Below are positions 1-8,193 of a DNA stretch of 64,000 nt, in pieces; the stretch's first letter is position 1, and each line of letters begins with the position of its first letter. The DNA is from CAZAPG01 sp964486935. Lineage in GTDB: Bacteria; Chloroflexota; Anaerolineae; 4572-78; J111. The stretch spans positions 6,227-70,226 of the forward strand of contig CAZAPG010000036.1 of assembly GCA_964486935.1 (NCBI GenBank). Direction: 5' to 3'. The notes under the pieces are model-generated. The model was not told the DNA's origin, did not search any database, and worked only from the letters and a program-made list of their open reading frames with translations. The position numbers were made by a program, and so were the translations under genes.

Positions 1-828
1 CAATCCTCCGGCAGACTGGCTCATGGCGTGGGCCGCGCCGGCGCTTTCGGTGCCGTATGAAAGGCCGCCGAGCATGGCGGCGTGCATCATTTTGTAGCGA
101 GCCTCGACATTGTGCCCCTGGGCAAAGGCGACCCGCAGGTAGCGGGCCACATATTCCATGGCCAGCAGGGCGGTGGAATCAGGCAAGGGTTGGGCATAGG
201 CGCAGGTGTAGCACTCGATGGCGTGAGCCAGAGCGTCCATGCCGGTGCCGGCGGTAACAGCCGGGGGCAGACCCACCGTCAACTCCGGGTCGAGCAGGGC
301 CACCCAGGCGCCAATCAGCGGGGTGCCGCCCACGTTGAATTTAATTTTGCGCTCATTGTCGGTGATGACGGCCCACAGCGTCACCTCGCTGCCGGTGCCG
401 GCGGTTGTCGGAATACAAATCAGCGGCGGGATGCGCTGCTTGATGGGCTGCGGGCTGGCCCACTCATATTTCAAAATGGAGCCGCCGTTGCTCGCCACTA
501 CCCCAATGGCTTTGGCCGTGTCCATCGAACTGCCGCCCCCCAGACCAATCAGCCCGTCACAGCCTTCGCGCCGGTAGAGGGCCGCGCCGTCATCCACCAG
601 TTCGATGGGCGGGTTGGGGGCAACCTGGTCAAAAGTTACATAGTTCAGGTTGGCAAGTTTCAGGGGCGTGGCGGCTTCTTCCAACAGCCCGGCCTGCACA
701 ATGCCGGGATCGGTTACAATGAGGGGGCGTTTCAGCCCCAGTGCTTTTACCTCATCAGTCAGGGTTTTGATGGCGCCCAAACCGTGTTTCATAACGGTGG
801 GGATGGAAAAACTGCGAACGTTGGTCAT
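1..828 (-). CDS. Iron-containing alcohol dehydrogenase (partial, C-terminus outside window)
   Basis: The first 276 residues are present and the frame runs off the left edge of the window without a stop. Start ATG at 826-828 follows an AGGAGGA-like site. The NAD-binding glycine motif GGGSSMDTAKAIG is at about residues 98-110. The metal-site motif GMDALAHAIECY (Asp and first His) is at about 197-208. The late motif AGAAHAMSQ carries another ligand His. Family members reduce or oxidise short-chain alcohols and aldehydes with NAD(P) in the cytoplasm; the substrate cannot be read from the sequence. Many relatives have a second His where this protein has Gln in HAMSQ. It lies 218 bp downstream of the MttB-family gene on the same strand, separated by a palindromic repeat, so co-transcription is possible. 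Confidence 0.9.
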   Translation of the reverse strand, partial: MTNVRSFSIPTVMKHGLGAIKTLTDEVKALGLKRPLIVTDPGIVQAGLLEEAATPLKLANLNYVTFDQVAPNPPIELVDDGAALYRREGCDGLIGLGGGSSMDTAKAIGVVASNGGSILKYEWASPQPIKQRIPPLICIPTTAGTGSEVTLWAVITDNERKIKFNVGGTPLIGAWVALLDPELTVGLPPAVTAGTGMDALAHAIECYTCAYAQPLPDSTALLAMEYVARYLRVAFAQGHNVEARYKMMHAAMLGGLSYGTESAGAAHAMSQSAGGL

Positions 829-850
829 ACTCCTCCTAAATATGATAACT

Positions 851-1051
851 GGTAAATAGTAATTAGTAATTCCTAGAACTAATGTAACTGCTCAGAAGTA
901 CACAGAGTTACGCAGAGGGAGCGCAAAGACTCACAGAGAAAGGACGAAACATTGTAAAAATCTCCGCGAAACTCTGTGGTTTCTCCGTGACCCTCTGTGT
1001 TCCAATGGTTAGCTTCAGTAGTTACCAACTAATTACCAATTACTAATTACC
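851..1051. repeat. Imperfect palindromic (MITE-like) intergenic repeat
   Basis: This 201-bp AT-rich segment fills the gap between the MttB-like gene and the alcohol dehydrogenase. The left end (GGTAAATAGTAATTAGTAAT) and the reverse complement of the right end (GGTAATTAGTAATTGGTAAT) match imperfectly. Inner blocks containing CACAGAG and AGAGGG also recur in inverted orientation (about 900-945 against 960-1006). It could fold into one long imperfect hairpin. The stop codon of the upstream gene (1047-1049 on the minus strand) lies inside the right arm. No coding sequence is seen. Confidence 0.6.
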
Positions 1052-2600
1052 GCTTCCACTCGCTGCGAGGTTTGCCGCCTCGTATTTCGGCGCGGCGCTG
1101 CTCGGCAAAGGCGTTCAACTCTTCGGCGATGGCTTCGTCCAGGGGCGGGGCTTCGTACTGCTTGAGCATCCGTTTCCAGACGGCGTTGGCGCGGCGGTAG
1201 GTATCGTGGCTGCCTTCTTCTTCCCACTTTTCGTAGTTATCCATATTGAAGACGCGGTGCTGGTAAAACGCGGTTTCGTAGTGGCGCATGGTGTGGGCTG
1301 CGCCTAAAAAGTGGTTGCCCGGCCCCACCTCGGCGAAGGCGTCCCAGGCAAAATCCTCGTCGGTCAGGCCGATGCCGTTCACATAGCGGGCCAGCATGCC
1401 GCACATCTCCAAATCCAGCACAAATTTCTCGTACCCGGCTATCAGGCCGCCTTCCAGCCAGCCGGCGGCGTGCAGCACAAAATTGGTGCCGGCCTGAACC
1501 GTGGGCCACATGGTTCCGGCGGACTCGTAGCCGGCCTGGGCATCGGGGATGCGCGAGGCGGTGAAGTTGCCGCCGGAGCGATAGGGCAGGTTGTAATGGC
1601 GGGCCATCTGCGCGCCGGCGTACAGCGCCAGCGCATTTTCGGGCGTGCCAAAGCAGGGCGCGCCGCTTCGCATGTCGATATTGGCCAGGAATGAGCCGTA
1701 AATACAGGGCGTGCCGGGGTTGAGCATTTGGGCGTAGCAGATGCCAAAGAGGGCTTCGGCGTTTTGCTGGGCCAGGGTAGCGGCCATGGTGCTGGGCGAC
1801 ATGGCTCCGGCGATGATGAACGGCGTAACGATGACTGCCTGCCCGGCGCGGGCGTAAACCTCCAGCGCGCCGAACATGCGGTCATCAAAGCGCAGCGGGC
1901 TGGAGGCGTTAATCAGGCCGATGACGGCCGGGGCTTCCCGGATGGTTTCCCGGCCAAAGATAATCTCGGCCATGGTCACGCTGTCGCGGGCGTTATCGGC
2001 GTGGGTGACGCTGCCCATAAAGGCTTTATCATTAAGGGTGATGTGGGCCAGCAGCATATCGAGGTGACGCTCTTTCACCTCGATGTCGTTGGGTTCAACC
2101 AGCGTGCCGCCGGCGTGATGCAAATCCGGGGCCATGTAAGTCAGCCGCGCAAAATTACGAAAATCCTCGATGGTGGCCTGACGGCGGCCCCGGTCATAGT
2201 CAATTACAAAAGGCGGGCCGTAGACCGGCGCGAAAATGGTGTTGCGGCCGCCGATAGTCAGATTATTGGCGGGATTGCGGGCCAGTTGGGTAAAGGTAGC
2301 GGGTGCCTGTTGCACAAAATGCAGGAGAGTCGCCTCATCAATCCAGACCATTTCGCCTTCTACTTTGGCCCCGTTCTGTTTGAAGGTTTCCAGGGCGGGA
2401 GGATAATCAATAATCAACATGCCTGTTTCCGTTAACAGGCGCATCGAGGCGCGGTGGATAGTATTGACGCCCTCCGGGGAGAGCACTTCGGTAAGGGGTA
2501 ATTTGTTGACCAGGGGATTAATTGGGCCGGTTTGCAATGCGCCGCGCCTGCCTTCGCGGCGCTGTTCCCGGCGTCGAGAGCGATTTTCACGTCCACTCAT
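1047..2600 (-). CDS. MttB-family (trimethylamine methyltransferase superfamily) corrinoid-dependent methyltransferase, non-pyrrolysine
   Basis: The 517-residue protein matches the full length of the MttB superfamily. It has an Arg-rich N-terminus, then LTEVLSPEGVNTIHRASMRL at about 36-55, and a TIM-barrel body with NLTIGGRNTIFAPVYGPP and SGGNFTASRIPDAQAGYES. Pyl-type MttB has an in-frame amber codon; this frame has none, so it belongs to the pyrrolysine-free branch. Characterised members of that branch demethylate glycine betaine or other quaternary amines and pass the methyl group to a corrinoid protein. The substrate is inferred only from the glycine-betaine transporter encoded about 1.5 kb away. 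No corrinoid protein or MtgA-type partner is in the window. The start ATG has an ACGGAG site about 9 bases upstream. Confidence 0.88.
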   Translation of the reverse strand: MSGRENRSRRREQRREGRRGALQTGPINPLVNKLPLTEVLSPEGVNTIHRASMRLLTETGMLIIDYPPALETFKQNGAKVEGEMVWIDEATLLHFVQQAPATFTQLARNPANNLTIGGRNTIFAPVYGPPFVIDYDRGRRQATIEDFRNFARLTYMAPDLHHAGGTLVEPNDIEVKERHLDMLLAHITLNDKAFMGSVTHADNARDSVTMAEIIFGRETIREAPAVIGLINASSPLRFDDRMFGALEVYARAGQAVIVTPFIIAGAMSPSTMAATLAQQNAEALFGICYAQMLNPGTPCIYGSFLANIDMRSGAPCFGTPENALALYAGAQMARHYNLPYRSGGNFTASRIPDAQAGYESAGTMWPTVQAGTNFVLHAAGWLEGGLIAGYEKFVLDLEMCGMLARYVNGIGLTDEDFAWDAFAEVGPGNHFLGAAHTMRHYETAFYQHRVFNMDNYEKWEEEGSHDTYRRANAVWKRMLKQYEAPPLDEAIAEELNAFAEQRRAEIRGGKPRSEWKR

Positions 2601-2636
2601 GACTTTTAACTCCGTTGTTCTGTAAGTTGAGCAGCG

Positions 2637-3725
2637 CTATTCTACACTGTGAATCAATACGCACCCATGCGCTTCGGGCGAAAAATCTTCGGGCCATTCG
2701 GTGGCGGTGTTGTATTTGGCCTGATTCAGGTTGGCCTGACTCAAATTGGCGCCGCTCAGGTTGGCCCAGCCTAAATTGGCATAACTCAAATTGGCGTTAC
2801 TTAAATCTGCCCCGCGTAAATCGGCCCAATTCAAATCGGCGTAACTCAAATCGGCCTGATTTAAATTGGCGCTATTTAAGTTGGCCCCGTTTAGAATGGC
2901 ATATTGTAAATTGGCATGGTCAAGGTTGGCCCGGTTAAGGTCGGCCCCTATCAGATTGGCTTTGGTCAGGTTGGCTTTACTCATATCGGCCCAGTTTAAA
3001 TCGGCCCAATTCAAACCGGCTTCTTGCAGGTCGGCCTTGCTTAAATCGGCTTTGGTTAATTGAGACTCGCCCAGGTTGGCCCCTTGTAAATCGGCCTCGG
3101 TTAATTTGGTTTCGCGCAATTTAGCGCCGCTCAAATCGGCGTTGCTTAAATCAAGACCCGACATATCGGTAAAACTCAAAACGGCATCGCGCAGAATAAC
3201 AGTTTCGGCAAAGGCTTCGCTTTGTAGCAGCAAGGCCGGACGAATCTCTCTGGCCCAGGCTTTGATGCTGTCCCAATCCCGATAGTCGCCCTGGGGGGCC
3301 AGGTCTGACCTTAGCATCGGCAAAGCGGTGCGGTTGGGGTCTAACGAACCGGCAAACAGGCCCAACCCTACCGGAGTAATTTTGGGCGCGGCTTGCAGCA
3401 CCGGCTCCATGTAGGCCAGCACGGTGCGGCGGCTGTCCTCGGTATCATCAACCAGCGTCAGGCAGGTGGTAAAGTAGGCAACCGGCGCCTGGCTGAGCGC
3501 CTCCTGATGCGTCTCTAAAAACCTGAACGCCTCCGGCAGCCATTTTCCAGCCCTGATGGAGCTGCCCAACACCACCGCATCAAAACCGCCCAGGTCGTCG
3601 ATATCTCTAACGGGCGCAACCTGCACGGCTACATTATCGCTCTCTATCACCTGGCCAATGGCCTGGGCCACCTCGCCGGTGGAGCCGGTTACGCTGGCGT
3701 AGGCAATTAAAACTCGCTGGCTCAT
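2637..3725 (-). CDS. Flavodoxin-domain / pentapeptide-repeat fusion protein
   Basis: Residues 1 to about 165 form a flavodoxin-like domain. The phosphate-binding loop is ASVTGSTGEVAQAI at about 10-23, followed by GFDAVVLGSSIRAGKW, similar to the HemG/Flavodoxin_5 group. From about 180 to 340 the protein is a run of roughly 30 pentapeptide units of the A(D/N)LxX type, which form a right-handed beta-helix. The end, YNTATEWPEDFSPEAHGCVL, is a C-terminal cap also seen in the pentapeptide protein at 42747-43418. Flavodoxins carry FMN and transfer electrons; pentapeptide solenoids are usually scaffolds. The fusion suggests a redox module on a scaffold, but the partner is unknown. No signal peptide is seen, so it is probably cytoplasmic. 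It lies 36 bp upstream of the MttB-like gene on the same strand and may be its operon partner. Confidence 0.88.
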   Translation of the reverse strand: MSQRVLIAYASVTGSTGEVAQAIGQVIESDNVAVQVAPVRDIDDLGGFDAVVLGSSIRAGKWLPEAFRFLETHQEALSQAPVAYFTTCLTLVDDTEDSRRTVLAYMEPVLQAAPKITPVGLGLFAGSLDPNRTALPMLRSDLAPQGDYRDWDSIKAWAREIRPALLLQSEAFAETVILRDAVLSFTDMSGLDLSNADLSGAKLRETKLTEADLQGANLGESQLTKADLSKADLQEAGLNWADLNWADMSKANLTKANLIGADLNRANLDHANLQYAILNGANLNSANLNQADLSYADLNWADLRGADLSNANLSYANLGWANLSGANLSQANLNQAKYNTATEWPEDFSPEAHGCVLIHSVE

Positions 3726-3830
3726 AATATGTCCAATAATAATCTGATATATCAGTAATATATGTGAAGGAGTTTTTGAAGTATATCAAGGCTATGAACA
3801 AAAGTCAAAATTTACATGCGTTGCGGGTGC

Positions 3831-3926
3831 GTCCCAAATTTTAGGAAATTGGGGACACCTTCGGCAGGGGGATTCGGGGGGATATCCCCCGTTCCCCCCA
3901 GTCTGTTCCCAAAATTTGGGACAGAC
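3831..3926. repeat. G/C-tract palindromic repeat
   Basis: This repeat sits in the 336-bp gap before proV. It starts with GTCCCAAATTTTAGGAAATT, contains the perfect palindrome GGGGGATATCCCCC (3877-3890), and ends with TCCCAAAATTTGGGACAGAC (3907-3926). The last 20 bases recur exactly at 47478-47497. A block with the same order of elements begins near 63934. No coding sequence is seen. Confidence 0.6.
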
Positions 3927-3953
3927 CCATGCGCTGCCGCAATCCTAAACTTC

Positions 3954-3980
3954 TTGACATTTATCAAAATTCTCTATACT
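3954..3980 (+). promoter_or_regulatory. Putative sigma-70-type promoter for proVW
   Basis: TTGACA at 3954-3959 is a perfect -35 match. TATACT at 3975-3980 is the best -10, with a short 15-base spacer; TACTAT two bases downstream gives a 17-base spacer. It lies about 90 bases upstream of the proV start. Confidence 0.55.
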
Positions 3981-4067
3981 ATTTGTTAGACCTGTTTTTC
4001 CCTCGCATGTTGTCTCCCTTTTTGTGTAAATATTGGGTCTGAGGTCTGTACTCTAAGGAAGATGCAG

Positions 4068-5276
4068 ATGACAAAATCGGCGATTGAATTTGAAATCTCC
4101 TGCCGCAACATCTGGAAGATTTTTGGTCCCCACGCTGAACGCATCAAACAATCATTAGACCCCGGCAGGTCCAGGGCCGAGGTGCTGGAAGAGACCGGCC
4201 ATGTGGTGGCGGTCAAAGATGTTTCGTTTGGCGTGCGCAAGGGCGAAACCTTTGTGGTGATGGGCTTATCCGGCAGCGGCAAATCAACCCTGGTGCGCTG
4301 TATTTCTCGTTTGATAGAGCCAACTGCCGGGCAGGTCATCATCGAAGGCGAAGATGTGACCGCTATGGACGAGAAACAACTGCGCGAACTGCGCCGGCGC
4401 AAACTCAGCATGGTCTTTCAGCATTTTGGACTCTTTCCCCATCGCACCATTATTGATAATGCAGCCTACGGCCTGGAGGTGCAGGGCGTCGACAAAACCA
4501 CCCGGCAGCAGCGCGCCAAAGAGGTGCTGCGGCTGGTGGGGCTGAAAGGCTGGGAGAATCACTACCCCGGCGAATTGAGCGGAGGGATGCAGCAGCGGGT
4601 GGGCATTGCCCGCGCCCTGACGGTAGACCCGCAGATTCTATTGTTCGATGAGCCGTTTAGCGCGCTGGACCCGCTCATTCGGCGGGAAATGCAAGACGAG
4701 TTGTTGAATTTGCAGCAGATGATGCACAAAACCATCATCTTTATTACCCACGATTTTCTGGAGGCCGTAAAACTGGGCGACTACATTGCTATTATGAAAG
4801 ATGGCGAAATAGTGCAGCTTGGCACGCCCGACCAGATTATTATGAACCCGGTCAACAACTACGTGGCCGAGTTTACCAAAGATGTGCCTCGCTCGCGGGT
4901 GCTTACCGCCGGTTCAATTATGAAGGATTGCCCGGTCATCGTCACCGAAAATGAGTCGCCCCAAACCTGCCTGTCGCTGATGCAAAGCAAAAACAGTTCC
5001 GTAGCCTTTGTGCAAAACGAAAATGGACGCTTTGCCGGTATCTGTTTGTTAGAGGAAATTGAAAAAGCCATCGGCTCTAACAACACCACTATTAAAATGG
5101 TAGTCAGCGACCGCGGCCCCACCGTTTCACCCCATACCGTGCTGGGCGACCTCATCCCCATTACCGCCGCCAGCGATATGCCCGTGCCTGTGGTCAACCA
5201 ATCTAAAAAGTTGGTGGGCAGCGTAGACCGAACCGCCGTGATTTTGGCCTTTGGCGGCGAAAAGGAACCGGAGTAA
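4068..5276 (+). CDS. proV: Glycine betaine/proline betaine ABC transporter ATP-binding protein (ProV/OpuAA type)
   Basis: ATPase subunit that powers import of betaine-type osmolytes through the permease encoded next. Walker A GLSGSGKSTLVRC, Q-loop MVFQHFGLFPH, signature LSGGMQQRVGIARAL, Walker B ILLFDEPFSALDP and H-loop ITHDFLEAV are all intact. The N-terminal extension before the ATPase core and the C-terminal CBS-like region (from about GSIMKDCPVIVTENESPQT) are typical of ProV/OpuAA, where CBS domains sense ionic strength. Two ATGs lie at 4062 and 4068. The second is chosen because AAGGA at 4055-4059 is 8 bases before it but only 2 before the first. The permease gene starts 11 bases after the stop. 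Confidence 0.95.
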   Translation: MTKSAIEFEISCRNIWKIFGPHAERIKQSLDPGRSRAEVLEETGHVVAVKDVSFGVRKGETFVVMGLSGSGKSTLVRCISRLIEPTAGQVIIEGEDVTAMDEKQLRELRRRKLSMVFQHFGLFPHRTIIDNAAYGLEVQGVDKTTRQQRAKEVLRLVGLKGWENHYPGELSGGMQQRVGIARALTVDPQILLFDEPFSALDPLIRREMQDELLNLQQMMHKTIIFITHDFLEAVKLGDYIAIMKDGEIVQLGTPDQIIMNPVNNYVAEFTKDVPRSRVLTAGSIMKDCPVIVTENESPQTCLSLMQSKNSSVAFVQNENGRFAGICLLEEIEKAIGSNNTTIKMVVSDRGPTVSPHTVLGDLIPITAASDMPVPVVNQSKKLVGSVDRTAVILAFGGEKEPE

Positions 5277-5287
5277 GGAGAGAGGCA

Positions 5288-7450
5288 ATGGTAAAGTGGC
5301 AATCGGTGAGCGGGTATATCCCCTTTAGCAAACGCGATGTTATTTTTCTGGCTACCCTGCTGCTCATTCTGTTTTTACCAATTCTCATTCATCGCTTGCC
5401 GCTAAACCTGAGCGAATTTCCACCAGCCCTGGATTTGCAACTGCGCCAGCCCATGGACGCTTTTCAAACCTGGGCCATGCGCAACCAGCTTACCCACCCC
5501 ATGTTTACCCTCTTTTTTGACCCTATCAGCGACGCTATTGATTTTGGCATTCGCGCGCTGGAGGGGTTTTTGTTGTGGCTGCCCTGGCCGGTGGTAATAG
5601 TAGCCATCGCTCTGTTGGGCCAGCGAGCCGGCGGGCTGAGTATTGCGCTGCTCTCGGTGGCGGCGCTGTTGTTTATGGGCGTTATTGGCCTGTGGAACGA
5701 AGGGATGCAAACCCTGGCATTGATGGGCGTATCGGTCATTATTGCGCTGGTCATTGGCATTCCGTTGGGCATTTTGGCCGCCCGCAACGATAAATTCGAG
5801 GCCGGCCTGCGCCCGGTGCTGGACGCCATGCAGACCATGCCGGCCTTTGTCTACCTGATTCCGGTGGTGCTCTTTTTTGGCATTGCTCGCGTCCCCAGCG
5901 TCGTTGCCACCGTTATTTACGCCCTGCCGCCGGCCATTCGCTTAACCAACCTGGGCATCCGGCGCGTTTCGCCGGTAGCGGTTGAGGCCGCCCGCGCCTT
6001 TGGCTCTACCCCCTGGCAAACGCTGGTCAAAGTGCAGTTACCGCTGGCCATGTCAACCATCATCACCGGCGTCAACCAAACCATTATGATGGCCTTTGGC
6101 ATTGTGGTAATCGCCGCCCTGATTGGGGCCGGCGGGCTGGGTCGAGAAGTGCTGATTGCCCTGCAACAGCAGCAGGTGGGCCGCGGGTTGATGGCCGGGC
6201 TAACCATTGTGTTTATGGCTATTGCGCTAGACCGCATTAGCCACGGTTTTAGCCGGCAGGATAGCTCGCATACGGCCAGACAGGCCAAAGGGTTTCACCT
6301 GCTGCCCAACCGCCTGGATAAATACGCCCTGGCGCGTGGCTTTGAGCGCGCCCTGGATTTGGCCCTGCGCGGCGGCCACCTTCTGGCGCTGGGTCTGGCC
6401 CAGGGGCTGGCCTTTATCACTACCGCCATTTTACGGCTGACCGGCAGGCAAGTTCCTGGTGAAACATTGCGGCTGTTCTTTAAACAGCACGCCTTTTTAT
6501 TTGGGTCGATACTGCTGCTGGCGGCCCTGTTACTGGTCAACAGCTTTGTGGCCGGCTATGGCGACGAGTTTCCCCAATCCTGGGAATTGCAATTTAACCA
6601 GCCGGTTGATGCCGCCATTATCTGGATGCGCGACAATCTCTACCAGATTGGCGACCTACCCATCGGCACCGGTCCTTTAACCGAATTTTTGCTGCTCTAC
6701 GCGCTCAACCCCATTCGCTCTTTGCTAACCAACTGGCTACCCTGGCCGCTGGTTATTGCCGGAATTGCCTTAATTGCCTATGCGACGGGCGGCGGGCGCA
6801 TCGCCGCGCTTTCGGTGGCGGGGATGTTCTGCCTGGGGCTGCTGGGCCTGTGGGATGAAAGTATGAACACCCTGAGCCAGGTGATTGTGGCGGTTATCAT
6901 CACCATTATTATTGCCATTCCATTGGGCATTTTAGCCTCGCGCAGCGATACCTTTGAGGCCATTCTCAAACCCATTTTGGACACGCTGCAAACTATTCCC
7001 TTTTTTGTTTACCTGATTCCGGTGATTATTCTGTTTGGGGTGGGACGCATCCCCGGCATTATGGCTTCGGTGGTTTACGCGCTGCCGCCGGGCATCCGGC
7101 TGACCAACCTGGGCATTCGCCAGATTTCGCCACAAATTATGGAGGCAGCCCGGGCTTTTGGCAGCACGCCCCGGCAAATGCTGTTCAAGGTGCAAATTCC
7201 GCTGGCCATGCCGGCCATTGCTTTGGGGGTCAACCAGGTAATTATGATGGTGCTGGCCATGGTGGTTGTGGCCGGGCTGGTGGGCGGCCAGGGGTTAGGT
7301 TTGCTGGCCGTTAAAGGGCTGGCCAATCCGCTTAAAGATTTTGGCCGGGGCATCGAGGCCGGTATTGCCATTGTGATTATGGCCATGATTATGGACCGCA
7401 TTACCCAGGCCTGGGCCAAAAAACGAGAGGTTCAATCGCGCGGGCACTAA
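5288..7450 (+). CDS. proW: Glycine betaine ABC transporter permease, two fused ProW-like domains
   Basis: This 720-residue protein is about twice the usual ProW length. Two homologous permease halves are visible. The first has FEAGLRPVLDAMQTMP, YALPPAIRLTNLGIR and AARAFGSTPWQTLVKVQLPL. The second has FEAILKPILDTLQTIP, YALPPGIRLTNLGIR and AARAFGSTPRQMLFKVQIPL. Each half has several hydrophobic segments and an EAA-type loop contacting the ATPase. The linker at about 310-400 is itself partly hydrophobic. One polypeptide may therefore supply both permease halves. The start ATG follows AAGGAGAG and couples it to proV. The stop overlaps by 4 bp the end of the convergent Uma2 gene. Confidence 0.93.
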   Translation: MVKWQSVSGYIPFSKRDVIFLATLLLILFLPILIHRLPLNLSEFPPALDLQLRQPMDAFQTWAMRNQLTHPMFTLFFDPISDAIDFGIRALEGFLLWLPWPVVIVAIALLGQRAGGLSIALLSVAALLFMGVIGLWNEGMQTLALMGVSVIIALVIGIPLGILAARNDKFEAGLRPVLDAMQTMPAFVYLIPVVLFFGIARVPSVVATVIYALPPAIRLTNLGIRRVSPVAVEAARAFGSTPWQTLVKVQLPLAMSTIITGVNQTIMMAFGIVVIAALIGAGGLGREVLIALQQQQVGRGLMAGLTIVFMAIALDRISHGFSRQDSSHTARQAKGFHLLPNRLDKYALARGFERALDLALRGGHLLALGLAQGLAFITTAILRLTGRQVPGETLRLFFKQHAFLFGSILLLAALLLVNSFVAGYGDEFPQSWELQFNQPVDAAIIWMRDNLYQIGDLPIGTGPLTEFLLLYALNPIRSLLTNWLPWPLVIAGIALIAYATGGGRIAALSVAGMFCLGLLGLWDESMNTLSQVIVAVIITIIIAIPLGILASRSDTFEAILKPILDTLQTIPFFVYLIPVIILFGVGRIPGIMASVVYALPPGIRLTNLGIRQISPQIMEAARAFGSTPRQMLFKVQIPLAMPAIALGVNQVIMMVLAMVVVAGLVGGQGLGLLAVKGLANPLKDFGRGIEAGIAIVIMAMIMDRITQAWAKKREVQSRGH

Positions 7451-8061
7451 AAATCCGCTTCCCACAGCGAGCTAACGTTAAATTCAAAGTCGGGCAGCGT
7501 GGCTTGGCCGGCAATTTGGGCAGGGTTTTGCAGCAGCTCAACCGGGCTGCCGGGGCGATAAATGAAAACCTGCCGCTCTTGCGGGTCAATCAGCCAGCCC
7601 AGTTGCAAGCCGTTGTCTATGTACTCTTGCATTTTGCGCTGCGCATCTTCCAGCCGGTCGCTGGGCGAGCGAAGTTCTACCGCAAAATCGGGGCAGAGGG
7701 GTAAAAATTTCTGTTTTTCTGCCGCCGTTAAATTGGCTAAACGCGACCGCCTGACCCAGGCCGCATCGGGCGCGCGGACAGCTCCGTTAGGCAAGGTAAA
7801 TCCGCCCGATGAGTCGAATACTACCCCGGTACCGTCCTGTTTGGCCCAAATATTTAAAGCAGTCACCAATTCCGAATTTCTCCAGCTTGTCATGCCACCG
7901 GCGGGAGTCATAATAACAATATCTCCTTCAGCAGTTCGTTCTATTTGTAAATCCCGGTTAATCTGGCAAAACTCAAAAAACTGGTCATCGCTCATTTCAA
8001 CCACCGGACGCAGGTGAAGTAACAGCGCCGAGGTTTGAGTTGCCACTTGTGATTTCAACAT
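7447..8061 (-). CDS. Uma2 family (PD-(D/E)XK-like) endonuclease-fold protein
   Basis: About 204 residues from the chosen ATG at 8059-8061, which has GGGGCGG just upstream; an in-frame ATG 19 codons further upstream lacks a clear site. Family hallmarks are VIMTPAGG, the PDAAWV strand, CPDFAVELRSPSD (catalytic Asp and Glu of the PD-ExK core) and LGWLIDPQERQVFIYRPG near the C-terminus. Uma2/DUF820 proteins are abundant in cyanobacteria and Chloroflexota as single genes and their role is unresolved. It sits between the convergent proW and co-directional proX and so splits the betaine transporter locus, which fits a later insertion. Confidence 0.9.
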   Translation of the reverse strand: MLKSQVATQTSALLLHLRPVVEMSDDQFFEFCQINRDLQIERTAEGDIVIMTPAGGMTSWRNSELVTALNIWAKQDGTGVVFDSSGGFTLPNGAVRAPDAAWVRRSRLANLTAAEKQKFLPLCPDFAVELRSPSDRLEDAQRKMQEYIDNGLQLGWLIDPQERQVFIYRPGSPVELLQNPAQIAGQATLPDFEFNVSSLWEADF

Positions 8062-8132
8062 GACCGCCCCTTTTTCATTTATGCACTCATCCGAAAGATT
8101 AGTTAAATTGTAGCCCAATTATGCCCATCGTC

Positions 8133-8174
8133 AAACAAAAAAACAGGCCGTGGATAAACCACAGCCTGCTTTTT
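8133..8174. terminator. Bidirectional rho-independent terminator
   Basis: AGGCCGTGG (8145-8153) pairs with CCACAGCCT (8159-8167) with one mismatch and a short ATAAA loop. A-runs lie on the left and T-runs on the right, so the hairpin can end proX transcripts on the minus strand, where TTTTTTT follows. Confidence 0.75.
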
Positions 8175-8193
8175 AATGATTACGCATCACGTT

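Noticed and set aside
82..855. Long plus-strand open frame opposite the alcohol dehydrogenase
   Set aside because: Its translation shows no known motif, while the minus frame gives a clear iron-containing dehydrogenase; it is an antisense shadow.
1047..2600. Possible pyrrolysine-dependent MttB
   Set aside because: No in-frame TAG occurs in the 517-codon frame, so the protein is read without pyrrolysine.
7447..8061. Uma2 gene as a restriction-modification system
   Set aside because: There is no methyltransferase or specificity partner nearby; Uma2 proteins usually occur as single genes.
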